DNA of 64,000 bases from Atopobiaceae bacterium (GTDB taxonomy: Bacteria > Actinomycetota > Coriobacteriia > Coriobacteriales > Atopobiaceae): positions 1 to 64,000 of the forward strand of contig JAGAVX010000146.1 of assembly GCA_017941705.1 (NCBI GenBank), written 5' to 3'. The notes under the pieces are model-generated. The model worked only from the letters and a program-made list of their open reading frames with translations, was not told the DNA's origin and made no database searches. This document shows, in pieces, positions 55,984-64,000 of the stretch. Within the stretch, counting starts at the first letter, position 1. Each line of letters opens with the position of its first letter. The position numbers and the translations under genes are program-made.

Positions 55984-56283
55984 AGACTCCCTGCATGGCG
56001 TGATTTGGGCTGTGTATCCAGTCGTATCGGGCATGGCGGTATACTTTTGATAGTGTAAAAGCATGGATGAGATGACCTATCCTGACGCTCTTGCGGTCGG
56101 GAGGTATGCTGCGTGAAGTAAAGGAACCGGTTCATTTATCTATCCTAATGTTTACCTGCGGATTTTACGATACGCTTTACTTGGTTTGATTTAGAATCAT
56201 ATGACGTCTCCGTGCGGGCGGGGTCGCTCGCTGTCCTCGCTCCGAGACTGTGCCAAAAAACGCATCAAGCAGAGAGAACGCCA

Positions 56284-59200
56284 ATGAAGTTGAATCGTAG
56301 CCTAAGGCGCATTTGCCTGCGCAAGACACTTGCCGTTATCACAAGCGTATCGATGGTGTGGAGCCTTGTGCCCGCTGTCCCCGTGCACGCTACCACGGAG
56401 GAGCGCTGGTCGGATGCCATCGATGCGATGCTTGCCTCGGGTGAGTATGCCGATGGCGAGGCAGTCGTGGCGCTACTTGGGGACGAGGACCATGCGCTTG
56501 CCGCGCAGGCGGAGCTCCCCGTGGACGACTTCGAACCGCTCATGGAAGTAAGCGGGCAGGCAGTCGGTATGGCGGAGGGAGATGGGCTGGTAGCCCAGTC
56601 TGCTGATGAGGTGACGCTCTCGCTCGTGAGCTCGGATAGCCTGTCTACCGAGGAGATCCTGCGATCGCTGGCCAACAATCCTCGCGTGGCCTTTGCCGAG
56701 CCCAACTACTATGCGGAGCTTGCTGAAGAGGATGGCGTTGAGGCCATCGCGACCGCCACGGCAGAGCTGACCGTTGGCTATGCGGTGGAGGACGAGGTCG
56801 CCGAGCTTGACGTCGTGGCGGATGGGGCTGACGAGACGCTGGTTGCAGCGGATGGCGAAGCTCTCGAGGCATCCGAGCAGCAATCCGAAGCAGAGGCGAC
56901 GGAGCCGCTCTCCTTTTCGAGCATCGTGCCCCAGGCAAATGGCGTCGTCAATGACCTCAGGCCCCTGCAGTGGGGCAACTGGGATACGACTGCCCAGGGC
57001 ATGCGCTCTCCCAGTACGACGGGCAACTGGTCTGTCAACGTGCCCGACTTTGACACGCCCGTGGTGGGGGCCAACATGGAAAACGAGGTCGTCGTGGCCG
57101 TCCTTGACGGTGCCGTGCACTTTACCAATCCTGATCTCGCTGACCGTGCCTACACCTTTAGCCCCGAGCTGCAGGCAGAGCTTGGCTGCGACGTACACGG
57201 CTTCAACGCCAGCGCCGAGTCCGAGGACGGCAAGCTGGTCTATCATTCGAACTTCTCCACCGATGGCCACGGCACGCATTGCGCGGGCATCATCGGCGCT
57301 TCGTGGGATGGGCGTGGCATTAGTGGCGTGGCGTCTAAGGCGAGAATCGTCTCGGTGCAGATGGCGGGAACGCGCACCGAGGGGGAGAATGGGAAGACCT
57401 CGCTCGGCAACGGCCTGCGTGCCTTCGGCTTTGTCAAGCGTGCCAATGAGGCCGGTGTGGGCATACAGGTCACCAGCAGCTCGTGGGGCTTCGACCAGAC
57501 GAGCAAGGCGCTCAATGCTGCCATGTACGAAGTGGGGCAGAAGCAGGGTGTCGTGAGCGTTCTGGCTGCCTCCAACTCGGCACGCAACAACGATACCGAT
57601 CCATACATGACCTCGTCCTACAAGGACAATCCCTACGTCATCACAGTCGCGGCAACCGACCAGTTCGATGGGCTTGCGAGCTTTAGCAACTATGGCGCCA
57701 TGACGGTCGAGCTTGCGGCGCCGGGTGTCGACATCCTCTCGACGGCGACAGAGGGCGACAGCATGTACATTCCTGGAGCAGCTGGCTCGGACATTCTGCT
57801 TGAGGACTTCGAGAGCGATACTCCTGCTGTGACTGTCCAACAGATCGACAATGACGGGAACCTGGTCAGCGAACCTGCCACCATCACCGCGCAGACGCAC
57901 CTCACGGGCGAGCACGGCGTCATGGTGCCCATCGACCCCAAATACAACATTGGGGAAAGCAGCTGGTTCCCCATTTACACCAAGGGGATTCGTCTTGACT
58001 TTGACCTTGCGAAAGTCCAGGCGCAGACCGGCGTCGATGTCGTGCGGGCGCTTGCCTCGGCGGAGGACCTCTATGTGGGATTTGGTCTCACCACCGACAG
58101 GGATTGCCAGTTTGCCACGCTCGATTACGTCAAGTCAAACATGACGGGCGGCGAGGAGCTGCCGTCAGGTGGCAAAGGCGGCGTCTCCAATGGGTCGATT
58201 ACCAGCGCCTTTGCACCCCTCGCTGCAGGGGATGTGGAGCGTAACGTCGACGGGCTAAACGGTCACCTTGTGGTCGATCTGTTCATCACAGCAGACGAAA
58301 ACACCTCGCGCATCTATCTTGACACCATCGCCATTGGCACCGAGAAGGTCCCTTATGTCTACAAGTCAGGCACCTCCATGGCATGCCCGATGGTCTCGGG
58401 CGCTACGGCAGTGCTTGCCTCCCAGTCAGGGCTTACGGGTGCCGAGCTGGCGTCGCTCGTGCGCTCCAAGATTAGGATTCCCGACGCAGGCGCCCTGCCG
58501 GTGCGTACGGGTGGCGTGTTCGACTTCAACATGCAGGGCTCTCCTGACGGTGGGGAGAACGCGCTTGCCCCGGCCATCACGTCGATGAAGGTCGAGGGGG
58601 CGACGGTCACGTTTGCCGGATCAAACTTTGGCACGAAGCCGGGGTCGATCGGCCTCTCGCGTTATGTGGTGGCGAAGGACGGCATGCCAGTGGAAGCAGA
58701 GGTCAGCTCGTGGACCGATAGCGAGGTGGTGCTCATCCTGGCCGAGCCATTCACGGGCATCCTTTGCGCAACGATTGCCAATGCGGCGGGCAAGCACGAC
58801 AATGCCATCAAGTTCGTGAGCAAGGGCGAGACGGTCTTTGAGCAGGATCTGCCCTTTGCCTCCGATACGGGCGAGCCGTTCATGTTTGATGGCCTAGGTG
58901 ACTTCGAGACCAGAGGACCGTTGGTGGGCTTGGGCTGCAAGCTCTATTACCTGCCGGCCGAGCAGCCGGTGGAGGAGTCTCCCGCCTATCAGAGCATGCT
59001 CTGCTTTGACCTCAAGACCGAGGCGTGGTCTGCGGCTCCCAGTCTTCCCGAGCCTCTGCAGGGTGTCTCTGCCGTCATGTACGACGGCAAGCTCGTCGTG
59101 GAGGGTGCGACCATGCAGGTGCTTCCCTCGGGCGAGCCGACCCTCGAGTTTGTTGGCGACGAGGAGGTCGAAGAGCGTGTCTACGTGTACGACCCGGCGG

Positions 59201-60084
59201 CATCCGCATGGTCGCGCGCCTCGAATGAGGGCATGATCGAAGGTCAGACCATCGTCAATAACGACGGAAAACTCATGCTGGTAGGCGGTTTGCTGATGAC
59301 GACCGCTCCCGACGACCCCAGCTATAAGTACTCTTCGCCCGCGCCTGCCTATAGCTACAACCTGAGCGGAGGTGCGATTGAGGAGCTCTATCCCGTCTAT
59401 GGCCTCATGAAGAACCCGCAGGCTATTGCCAGGAACGGCAACCTTTACCTCTACAATCCCAAGAGCTACGAGATGTCGTTGGTGATAGACGGGAAGCCGA
59501 GCATGAACTACGACATGCTTCCCACGCCTGCGAATGACACTCGTGACAGCTACTCGTCCGAGCAGGAGGTCGTCGATCCCTTCCTTGGCTGGGGCGTGCT
59601 GATGAACGCAACCGACGGCATCATCTTTGTGGGACCTCCCGCCGCGGACGGCTCGAGCGAGACCTACATCCTTCGCGACGGTGCCGAGAAGTTCGTGCCG
59701 TACGAGAAGCGTGCGTCGGAGGACCGCGTGTACAACCCCGCGGCCTGCACCTACCGTGGACGGCTGTTTGTCATCGGCTCGTCGTGGTTTGAGCCCGGCA
59801 CGCGTCTCTTCCGCGCCACGGCGATGGACGTGCCCGAGTACCCGGGTGACATACCTTGCGAGAAGGATCCCGCGCCTGAGCCGACCCCTGCGCCTGTGAC
59901 GCCAAGCAAACCGACAAAGGACGCTACGAAGACCGCATCGGCAAGCAAGAGCGTGGCGAAGAGTACGTCGAAGGCGCTTCCCAAGACGGGCGATGACGCG
60001 GTTGGCGTGGCCTTCATAGCGGCTGCGGGCACGCTTGCCCTCTGGCTGGGGCTGACCGAACGCAAGCGGAAGGCTCAAGCCTAG
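56284..60084 (+). CDS. Cell-wall-anchored subtilisin-like serine protease
   Basis: A 1266-residue S8 protease. It has a signal peptide (KTLAVITSVSMVWSLVPAV, cleavage near VHA) and a propeptide-like region to about residue 220. The catalytic triad is Asp275 (VVAVLDGAVHFTNPDL), His329 (DGHGTHCAGIIG) and Ser698 (YKSGTSMACPMVSGA). Between the His and Ser motifs is an insertion of about 180 beta-rich residues. After the protease come an IPT/TIG-like module (ITSMKVEGATVTFAGSNFG) and kelch-like beta-propeller repeats (YVYDPAASAWSRA, GKLMLVGGLLM). The C terminus has LPKTG (1232-1236), a hydrophobic helix and a basic tail for sortase. ATG 56284 gives a proper signal peptide; the ribosome site is weak. 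Probably digests host or microbial proteins at the surface. Confidence 0.92.
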   Translation: MKLNRSLRRICLRKTLAVITSVSMVWSLVPAVPVHATTEERWSDAIDAMLASGEYADGEAVVALLGDEDHALAAQAELPVDDFEPLMEVSGQAVGMAEGDGLVAQSADEVTLSLVSSDSLSTEEILRSLANNPRVAFAEPNYYAELAEEDGVEAIATATAELTVGYAVEDEVAELDVVADGADETLVAADGEALEASEQQSEAEATEPLSFSSIVPQANGVVNDLRPLQWGNWDTTAQGMRSPSTTGNWSVNVPDFDTPVVGANMENEVVVAVLDGAVHFTNPDLADRAYTFSPELQAELGCDVHGFNASAESEDGKLVYHSNFSTDGHGTHCAGIIGASWDGRGISGVASKARIVSVQMAGTRTEGENGKTSLGNGLRAFGFVKRANEAGVGIQVTSSSWGFDQTSKALNAAMYEVGQKQGVVSVLAASNSARNNDTDPYMTSSYKDNPYVITVAATDQFDGLASFSNYGAMTVELAAPGVDILSTATEGDSMYIPGAAGSDILLEDFESDTPAVTVQQIDNDGNLVSEPATITAQTHLTGEHGVMVPIDPKYNIGESSWFPIYTKGIRLDFDLAKVQAQTGVDVVRALASAEDLYVGFGLTTDRDCQFATLDYVKSNMTGGEELPSGGKGGVSNGSITSAFAPLAAGDVERNVDGLNGHLVVDLFITADENTSRIYLDTIAIGTEKVPYVYKSGTSMACPMVSGATAVLASQSGLTGAELASLVRSKIRIPDAGALPVRTGGVFDFNMQGSPDGGENALAPAITSMKVEGATVTFAGSNFGTKPGSIGLSRYVVAKDGMPVEAEVSSWTDSEVVLILAEPFTGILCATIANAAGKHDNAIKFVSKGETVFEQDLPFASDTGEPFMFDGLGDFETRGPLVGLGCKLYYLPAEQPVEESPAYQSMLCFDLKTEAWSAAPSLPEPLQGVSAVMYDGKLVVEGATMQVLPSGEPTLEFVGDEEVEERVYVYDPAASAWSRASNEGMIEGQTIVNNDGKLMLVGGLLMTTAPDDPSYKYSSPAPAYSYNLSGGAIEELYPVYGLMKNPQAIARNGNLYLYNPKSYEMSLVIDGKPSMNYDMLPTPANDTRDSYSSEQEVVDPFLGWGVLMNATDGIIFVGPPAADGSSETYILRDGAEKFVPYEKRASEDRVYNPAACTYRGRLFVIGSSWFEPGTRLFRATAMDVPEYPGDIPCEKDPAPEPTPAPVTPSKPTKDATKTASASKSVAKSTSKALPKTGDDAVGVAFIAAAGTLALWLGLTERKRKAQA

Positions 60085-60127
60085 GGCGTGTGTGCAGCGG
60101 TGCCTGTCCCCAACGCACGCCCTAGGC
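60079..60127. repeat. REP-like palindrome that carries the stop codons of two converging genes
   Basis: GCCTAGGGCGTG (60079-60090) pairs perfectly with CACGCCCTAGGC (60116-60127) around the GGTGCCTGTCC core. The TAG stops of the protease (60082-60084) and of nrdG (minus strand, 60122-60124) lie in the two arms. It may also terminate both transcripts. Confidence 0.85.
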
Positions 60128-60844
60128 GCGGCGGAATTCGAAGCTCTCAAATAGCTCGGCGATGCCAGTGGGCGTATCGGAGGGGTAGACCGTCTCGTTG
60201 GGCAGCTCGCCCGTGGTTCCCTGATGGCGGTAGGCTTGCACGGCCCAAGTGCGTACGCCGCGCGCGGCAAGGTCCTGGCCGATGGCTGCGATGTCGTCAC
60301 TCGTAAGAAGAGCGGGATGCCAGGTGGTGCGCGCCTCCATGGCAACGCCGGCGTCAAGGATTGCGTCGAGGCTTGCTTGCGCGAGCTTTCCTGTACCTCG
60401 CGCAAGCGTCACGCTATCGTACTTGGCCCACGGGGCCTTGACGTCGATGCCGACCCAGTCGATATGGGGGAGGATCCGCTCTAGCCGCTCAGGATAGCCC
60501 CCACAGGTGTGGAGCCCGACCTCAAAGCCCATCTCGCGTGCTCTGCGGGCTGCGTCTATGGTGGCCTCCTGTGCCAGCGGCTCGCCCCCTGAGAACACGA
60601 CGCCGTCTAGGAGGCCTCGACGCTGGTCGAGAAAGGCAAACAGGTCCTCGTCCGTCTGCGTTGCAGCGCCAAAGGATTGCAACAGGTGGTTCTGGCAGTA
60701 GGGGCAGCGCCACGGGCAGCCGGCGAGGAAGGCGACACAGGCAAGCTTGCCTGGCCAGTCGACGGTGGAGAACGGGGTGATGCCCCCTATGAGAAGAGAA
60801 CGCCGACCGTCGGGCAGACGGCCGGCGTTGGATGCAGAAGCCAT
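60122..60844 (-). CDS. nrdG: Anaerobic ribonucleotide reductase activating protein (radical SAM)
   Basis: A 240-residue radical-SAM activase. The 4Fe-4S/SAM motif is AGCPWRCPYCQNHLLQS, followed by VFSGGEPLAQEATI, where Gly-Gly-Glu contacts SAM. This protein installs the glycyl radical on class III ribonucleotide reductase. Longer than the E. coli NrdG (about 154 residues) and similar to the NrdG2 type. ATG 60844 begins just nine bases after the stop of the small glycyl-radical protein. The stop lies in a palindrome shared with the protease gene. Confidence 0.94.
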   Translation of the reverse strand: MASASNAGRLPDGRRSLLIGGITPFSTVDWPGKLACVAFLAGCPWRCPYCQNHLLQSFGAATQTDEDLFAFLDQRRGLLDGVVFSGGEPLAQEATIDAARRAREMGFEVGLHTCGGYPERLERILPHIDWVGIDVKAPWAKYDSVTLARGTGKLAQASLDAILDAGVAMEARTTWHPALLTSDDIAAIGQDLAARGVRTWAVQAYRHQGTTGELPNETVYPSDTPTGIAELFESFEFRRA

Positions 60845-60853
60845 GTCGTGCGT

Positions 60854-61051
60854 CTAGTTGCAGCAGACACCCGGCTCGACAAACTCGACGCGCTCGTGGA
60901 ACTCGCCCTTCTTGCCGGTGTTGTAGAACGAGACGGGACGGTAGTAGCCCATGACGCGGGTCCAGACCTCGCAGGGCTGGCGCTCGTCGTTGGAGAGCTC
61001 GACGCCGTCGACGATGACGCCGTTGCTGGTGAGTTCGCTCTTGTTGACCAT
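60854..61051 (-). CDS. Detached glycyl-radical domain of the anaerobic ribonucleotide reductase
   Basis: A 65-residue protein that matches the extreme C terminus of class III NrdD enzymes: RQPCEVWTRVMGYYRPVSFY, then NTGKKGEFHERVEF. In normal NrdD the RVMGY glycine becomes the radical; here that is Gly35. GGAAACGAGGAACC precedes the ATG. The large nrdD product encoded upstream ends before this motif, so this peptide appears to supply it in trans, or to act as a spare radical domain as YfiD does for pyruvate formate-lyase. It is encoded between nrdD and nrdG. The 120 bases separating it from nrdD contain stops in all frames I checked, arguing against a simple frameshift. Confidence 0.85.
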   Translation of the reverse strand: MVNKSELTSNGVIVDGVELSNDERQPCEVWTRVMGYYRPVSFYNTGKKGEFHERVEFVEPGVCCN

Positions 61052-61171
61052 GGTTCCTCGTTTCCTTGATCACATGCTACATTTGGTAGCAACAATCTTA
61101 CAGATACACAATATATGGCGTCAATGGCGATTCCTGATGTGTCATGAGAATCGCTGCGATGGTACGTCGGC

Positions 61172-63187
61172 CTAGTGCGCCGCCCCACGATTGCGCTTGG
61201 CGATGGCAAGCTCCTCGTCGCAGATCGGGCAGTAGGCATGCTCGCCCGCGATGTAACCATGCTTGGGGCAGATGGAGAACGTCGGCGTCACCGTGATGTA
61301 CGGAAGGCGGAAGTTCTCGAGCGAGCGCTTGACCAGTTGCTTGCATGCCTCGGCGCTCGACACGCGCTCGCCCATGTACAGGTGCAGCACCGTGCCGCCG
61401 GTGTACTTCTTCTGCAGCTCCTCCTGCTCGCGCAGGGCCTGGAAGGGGTCGGTCGTGTATCCCACCGGCAGCTGCGAGGAGTTGGTGTAGTACGGCTCGT
61501 CCTTCGTGCCCGCCTGGATGATGTCGGGGTAGCGCTTGCGGTCCTCGCGGGCAAAGCGGTAGGTCGTGCCCTCGGCCGGCGTGGCCTCGAGGTTGTACAT
61601 GTGGCCGGTCTCCTCCTGGAACTCGACCATCTTCTCGCGCACGTGGTCGAGGATGCGGATGGCCATCGCACGGCCCTCGGCGGTGGTAATGTCGTCGGCG
61701 TCATTGCTAAAGTTGCGGATCATCTCGTTCATGCCGTTGACGCCGATGGTGGAGAAGTGGTTGCGGAGCGTGCCAAGGTAGCGCTTGGTGTAGGGGAACA
61801 GGCCGGCGTCGATGAGGCGCTGGATCTCCTTGCGCTTGAGCTCGAGCGAGGTCTTGGCAAGAACCAGCAGGTAGTCGAGCTCCTCGATGAGGGCCTCCTC
61901 GTCGCCCCGGTGCTTGTAGCCCAGACGCGCCATGTTCATGGTGACGACGCCGATCGAGCCAGTCTGCTCGGCCGAGCCAAACAGGCCGTTGCCGCGCTTG
62001 AGCAGCTCGCGCAGGTCGAGCTGCAGGCGGCAGCACATACTGCGCACCATGTGCGGCTCGAGGTCGGAGTTGACGAAGTTCTGGAAGTAGGGGAGACCGT
62101 ACTTTGCCGTCATCTCGAACATGCGCATGGCGTTCTCGGAGTCCCAGGGGAAGTCCTTGGTGATGTTGTAGGTGGGGATGGGGAAGGTGAACACGCGGCC
62201 CTTGGCGTCACCCTCGGTCATGACCTCGATGAACGCACGGTTGACCATGTCCATCTCTTCTTGCAGGTCACCGTAGGTGAAGTCGACGGGTTCGCCGCCC
62301 ACCAGCGGCACCTGGTTGCGGATGTCCTCAGGGCAGGTCCAGTCGAAGGTGAGGTTGGAGAAGGGCGTCTGCGTGCCCCAGCGGGAAGGGACGTTCATGT
62401 TGTACACGAAGCCCTGCATCTCCTGCTTGACCTCCTCGTAGGAGAGGTGGTCGACGCGGATGAAGGGGGCGAGGTAGGTGTCGGTCGAGCTGAACGCCTG
62501 TGCGCCAGCCCACTCGTTCTGCAGCGTGCCTAGGAAGTTGACCATCTGACCCATGGCGGCGCCGAGGTGCTTGGGAGGCGCGGATTCGACCTTGTTGGCG
62601 ACGCCATTGAAGCCCTCGTTGAGCAGGGTGCGCAGGCTCCAGCCGGCGCAGTAGCCACTGAGCATGTCGAGGTCGTGGATGTGCACCGAGCCGTTGCGAT
62701 GCGCGTCGCCAACTGCAGGCGGGTAGACGTGGCTGAGCCAGTAGTTTGCGATGACCTTGCCTGACACGTTGAGGATGAGGCCTCCAAGCGAGTAGCCCTG
62801 GTTGGCGTTGGCGTTGACACGCCAGTCGGCACGTGAGAGGTACTCGTTGACCGATCCGGTCACGTCGATATAGGTCTCACGGTCGCGACGGGTCTGCGTG
62901 CGCTTCTCGCGGTAGACGATGTAGGCGCGGGCCGTCTCAAAGTGATTGGCGGTGATAAGCGTCTGCTCGACGATGTCCTGGATCTCCTCGACGGTGGGGG
63001 AGGCTCCCTCAAAGCGGTGCGCGATGACCTTGCAGACCTGACCGGAGAGAATGATGGCCTCGTCAGGCCCGAACTCTCCCGTTGCGCCGCCGGCCTTCTC
63101 GATGGCGGCAGTGATTTTGTCCTGGTCAAAGGTCGTGAGCGATCCGTCGCGTTTGACGATGGAAGTGGGGTAGGCGATAGGCGACAT
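61172..63187 (-). CDS. nrdD: Anaerobic (class III) ribonucleoside-triphosphate reductase, large part lacking the radical site
   Basis: A 671-residue reductase that makes dNTPs without oxygen. An N-terminal ATP-cone (SIVKRDGSLTTFDQDKITAA) regulates activity. The barrel shows GYCAGWSLRTLL, FNMNVPSRWG-like YNMNVPSRWGTQTPFSN, and the catalytic Cys pair VRSMCCRLQLDLRELLKRG. Near the end a Cys cluster (FSICPKHGYIAGEHAYCPIC) is followed only by DEELAIAKRNRGAAH and the stop, so the RVxGY radical motif is absent; it is encoded by the small gene at 60854. The ATG at 63187 is the start of the recognised ATP-cone. NrdR-like boxes lie about 65 bases upstream. Confidence 0.94.
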   Translation of the reverse strand: MSPIAYPTSIVKRDGSLTTFDQDKITAAIEKAGGATGEFGPDEAIILSGQVCKVIAHRFEGASPTVEEIQDIVEQTLITANHFETARAYIVYREKRTQTRRDRETYIDVTGSVNEYLSRADWRVNANANQGYSLGGLILNVSGKVIANYWLSHVYPPAVGDAHRNGSVHIHDLDMLSGYCAGWSLRTLLNEGFNGVANKVESAPPKHLGAAMGQMVNFLGTLQNEWAGAQAFSSTDTYLAPFIRVDHLSYEEVKQEMQGFVYNMNVPSRWGTQTPFSNLTFDWTCPEDIRNQVPLVGGEPVDFTYGDLQEEMDMVNRAFIEVMTEGDAKGRVFTFPIPTYNITKDFPWDSENAMRMFEMTAKYGLPYFQNFVNSDLEPHMVRSMCCRLQLDLRELLKRGNGLFGSAEQTGSIGVVTMNMARLGYKHRGDEEALIEELDYLLVLAKTSLELKRKEIQRLIDAGLFPYTKRYLGTLRNHFSTIGVNGMNEMIRNFSNDADDITTAEGRAMAIRILDHVREKMVEFQEETGHMYNLEATPAEGTTYRFAREDRKRYPDIIQAGTKDEPYYTNSSQLPVGYTTDPFQALREQEELQKKYTGGTVLHLYMGERVSSAEACKQLVKRSLENFRLPYITVTPTFSICPKHGYIAGEHAYCPICDEELAIAKRNRGAAH

Positions 63188-63249
63188 GGCGGCTCCTTGT
63201 GTGCAGATGGGTGACTCGGCATCCCCCTAGCGGACACCGAGCGCATAGA

Positions 63250-63298
63250 ACACAATACCTTGTGTTTGTTACCGATTCAAGAACACCAGATATTGATT
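63250..63298 (-). promoter_or_regulatory. Predicted NrdR box pair upstream of nrdD
   Basis: ACACAATACCTTGTGT (63250-63265) and ACACCAGATATTGATT (63283-63298) resemble the NrdR consensus ACACWATATNTTGTGT. Their centres are 33 bases apart, close to three helical turns, as known pairs require. The first is a good palindrome; the second matches about 11 of 16 positions. Confidence 0.6.
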
Positions 63299-63424
63299 GT
63301 GCGAGCTCGGCGAACGCAAGTGGGTTATTGCAGGTAAACCCTATCAAGTGCCTCTGACAGATATTGTCGGACGTCATCGGTGGACGGTGCTTGCGTCATG
63401 GCGCAGCGTGGCGGAGGCTTGAAT

Positions 63425-63459
63425 CCAGTGTGACAACAACGATTGATGTGTCACACTGG
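63425..63459 (+). promoter_or_regulatory. Operator-like palindrome before the dehydrogenase gene
   Basis: CCAGTGTGACA (63425-63435) is mirrored exactly by TGTCACACTGG (63449-63459) with a 13-base spacer, about 95 bases before the dehydrogenase ATG. Likely a regulator-binding site; the regulator is not identified. Besides this and the NrdR boxes, 63188-63552 holds nothing recognisable. Confidence 0.5.
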
Positions 63460-63552
63460 CCGAGAGTTGCTGCAGGATATCTCGCCTACGCGGTGGCAAT
63501 CGTGGCAAGATGTCGATGAGTGGTGACGCTGCGTACAGATGGGAGGCTTGCC

Positions 63553-64000
63553 ATGACGACCGATAACCGGCCCTATATCCCGTGGGAACTGATGAACGAC
63601 TTCCTTATCGATGCCTTTGTTGGCTATGGCGTTCCGCGCGAGGACGCGGCCATATGCGCTGACGTTCTGCTCGAGTCGGACCGCCGCGGCATCGAGAGCC
63701 ACGGCTGCAACCGATTCAAGCCCATCTACATCGACCGCATCGTAAAGGGTACCTTGCTGCCGGTGACCAATCTCGAGATCGTGCACGAGACGCCCACCAC
63801 GGTGGTGGCTGACGCGCATGACGGCATGGGCATGGTGGCATCGCATCGCGTGATGACGCGGCTGATCGAGAAGGCGAAGACCTACGGCATGGCGGGTGGC
63901 GCGATCCGAAACTCCACGCACTATGGCATCGCCGGCTACTGGGCGACCATGGCCAGCAAGGAGGGGATGATCGGCCTCACGGGCACCAATGCGCGTCCGT
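63553..64000 (+). CDS. Malate/L-lactate dehydrogenase family protein, partial at right edge
   Basis: The first 149 residues of an NAD(P)-dependent dehydrogenase of the YlbC/ComC/AllD (Ldh2) family, running off the window. Visible family features are PREDAAICADVLLESDRRGI then ESHGCNRF, the later GMGMVASHRVMTRLIEKA and GAIRNSTHYGIAGYWATMA with the conserved His. GGGAGGCTTGCC precedes ATG 63553. Reactions in this family include malate, L-sulfolactate, ureidoglycolate or 2,3-diketogulonate oxidation/reduction; the substrate cannot be fixed from this fragment. A perfect operator-like palindrome lies upstream. Confidence 0.92.
   Translation, partial: MTTDNRPYIPWELMNDFLIDAFVGYGVPREDAAICADVLLESDRRGIESHGCNRFKPIYIDRIVKGTLLPVTNLEIVHETPTTVVADAHDGMGMVASHRVMTRLIEKAKTYGMAGGAIRNSTHYGIAGYWATMASKEGMIGLTGTNARP

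Noticed and set aside
61052-61171. Frameshift or sequencing error joining nrdD to the small radical-domain gene
   Set aside because: The 120-base gap is AT-rich, has several stops and does not read as NrdD sequence in the frames examined; the small gene has its own ribosome site and ATG.

Overview
The window looks like a chromosome segment from a strictly anaerobic, GC-rich Gram-positive bacterium of the class Coriobacteriia, most likely Atopobiaceae (Olsenella or a relative). This is inferred from gene content, not from a marker gene. Supporting genes are a complete rnfCDGEAB operon, a flavodiiron protein, an oxygen-sensitive class III ribonucleotide reductase, LPXTG surface proteins, the veg-ispE pair, a MurE of the lysine-adding type, and GC-rich coding throughout.

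Layout. 1-1139: a large serine recombinase leaving the left edge. 1254-9080: an alpha-glucoside locus with a GH13 glucosidase, a LacI regulator with several copies of its likely operator, and an ABC importer (binding protein, two permeases, ATPase). 9130-13275: a scarred accessory patch. It holds the C-terminal remnant of an IS1182-like transposase and a McrB-type N-terminal region split in two by a secreted metallopeptidase-like gene, with a REP-like palindrome at each junction. 13421-22399: housekeeping genes (tRNA-Glu, tRNA-Val and tRNA-Pro, murE, rph, rdgB, a Xaa-Pro peptidase, veg, ispE) plus a tandem pair of repeat-type paralogues. 22425-23605: a small ferredoxin, a short peptide gene with a perfect double-glycine leader motif, and a cluster of GC-rich palindromes.

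23751-31521: an accessory catabolic cluster with a LysR regulator, an amidohydrolase, two neutral-ceramidase-like proteins (one lacking metal ligands), an FUSC-like membrane protein, a PTS EIIBC and an alpha/beta esterase. 31683-36770: a 1695-residue LPDTG surface protein with a Tat-like N terminus. 36935-39475: a hypothetical protein, a STAS anti-sigma antagonist, a VOC protein and a flavodiiron protein. 39729-44870: the Rnf ferredoxin:NAD+ oxidoreductase. 44942-51270: a NUDIX hydrolase, a lipoprotein and a second ABC sugar importer on the minus strand. 51533-55278: a membrane sensor fusing a PP2C phosphatase to an RsbW-like kinase, and a lipoprotein. 56284-60084: a cell-wall-anchored subtilisin. 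60122-63187: nrdG, a detached glycyl-radical domain and nrdD, with a predicted NrdR box pair upstream. 63553-edge: a malate/lactate dehydrogenase.

The genes fit an anaerobe that imports and ferments oligosaccharides, couples ferredoxin oxidation to an ion gradient through Rnf, detoxifies oxygen with a flavodiiron enzyme, and displays large sortase-anchored proteins. The most unusual points are the split class III ribonucleotide reductase, the interrupted restriction-type gene, the orphan double-glycine peptide, and two families of long palindromes that punctuate the intergenic spaces.
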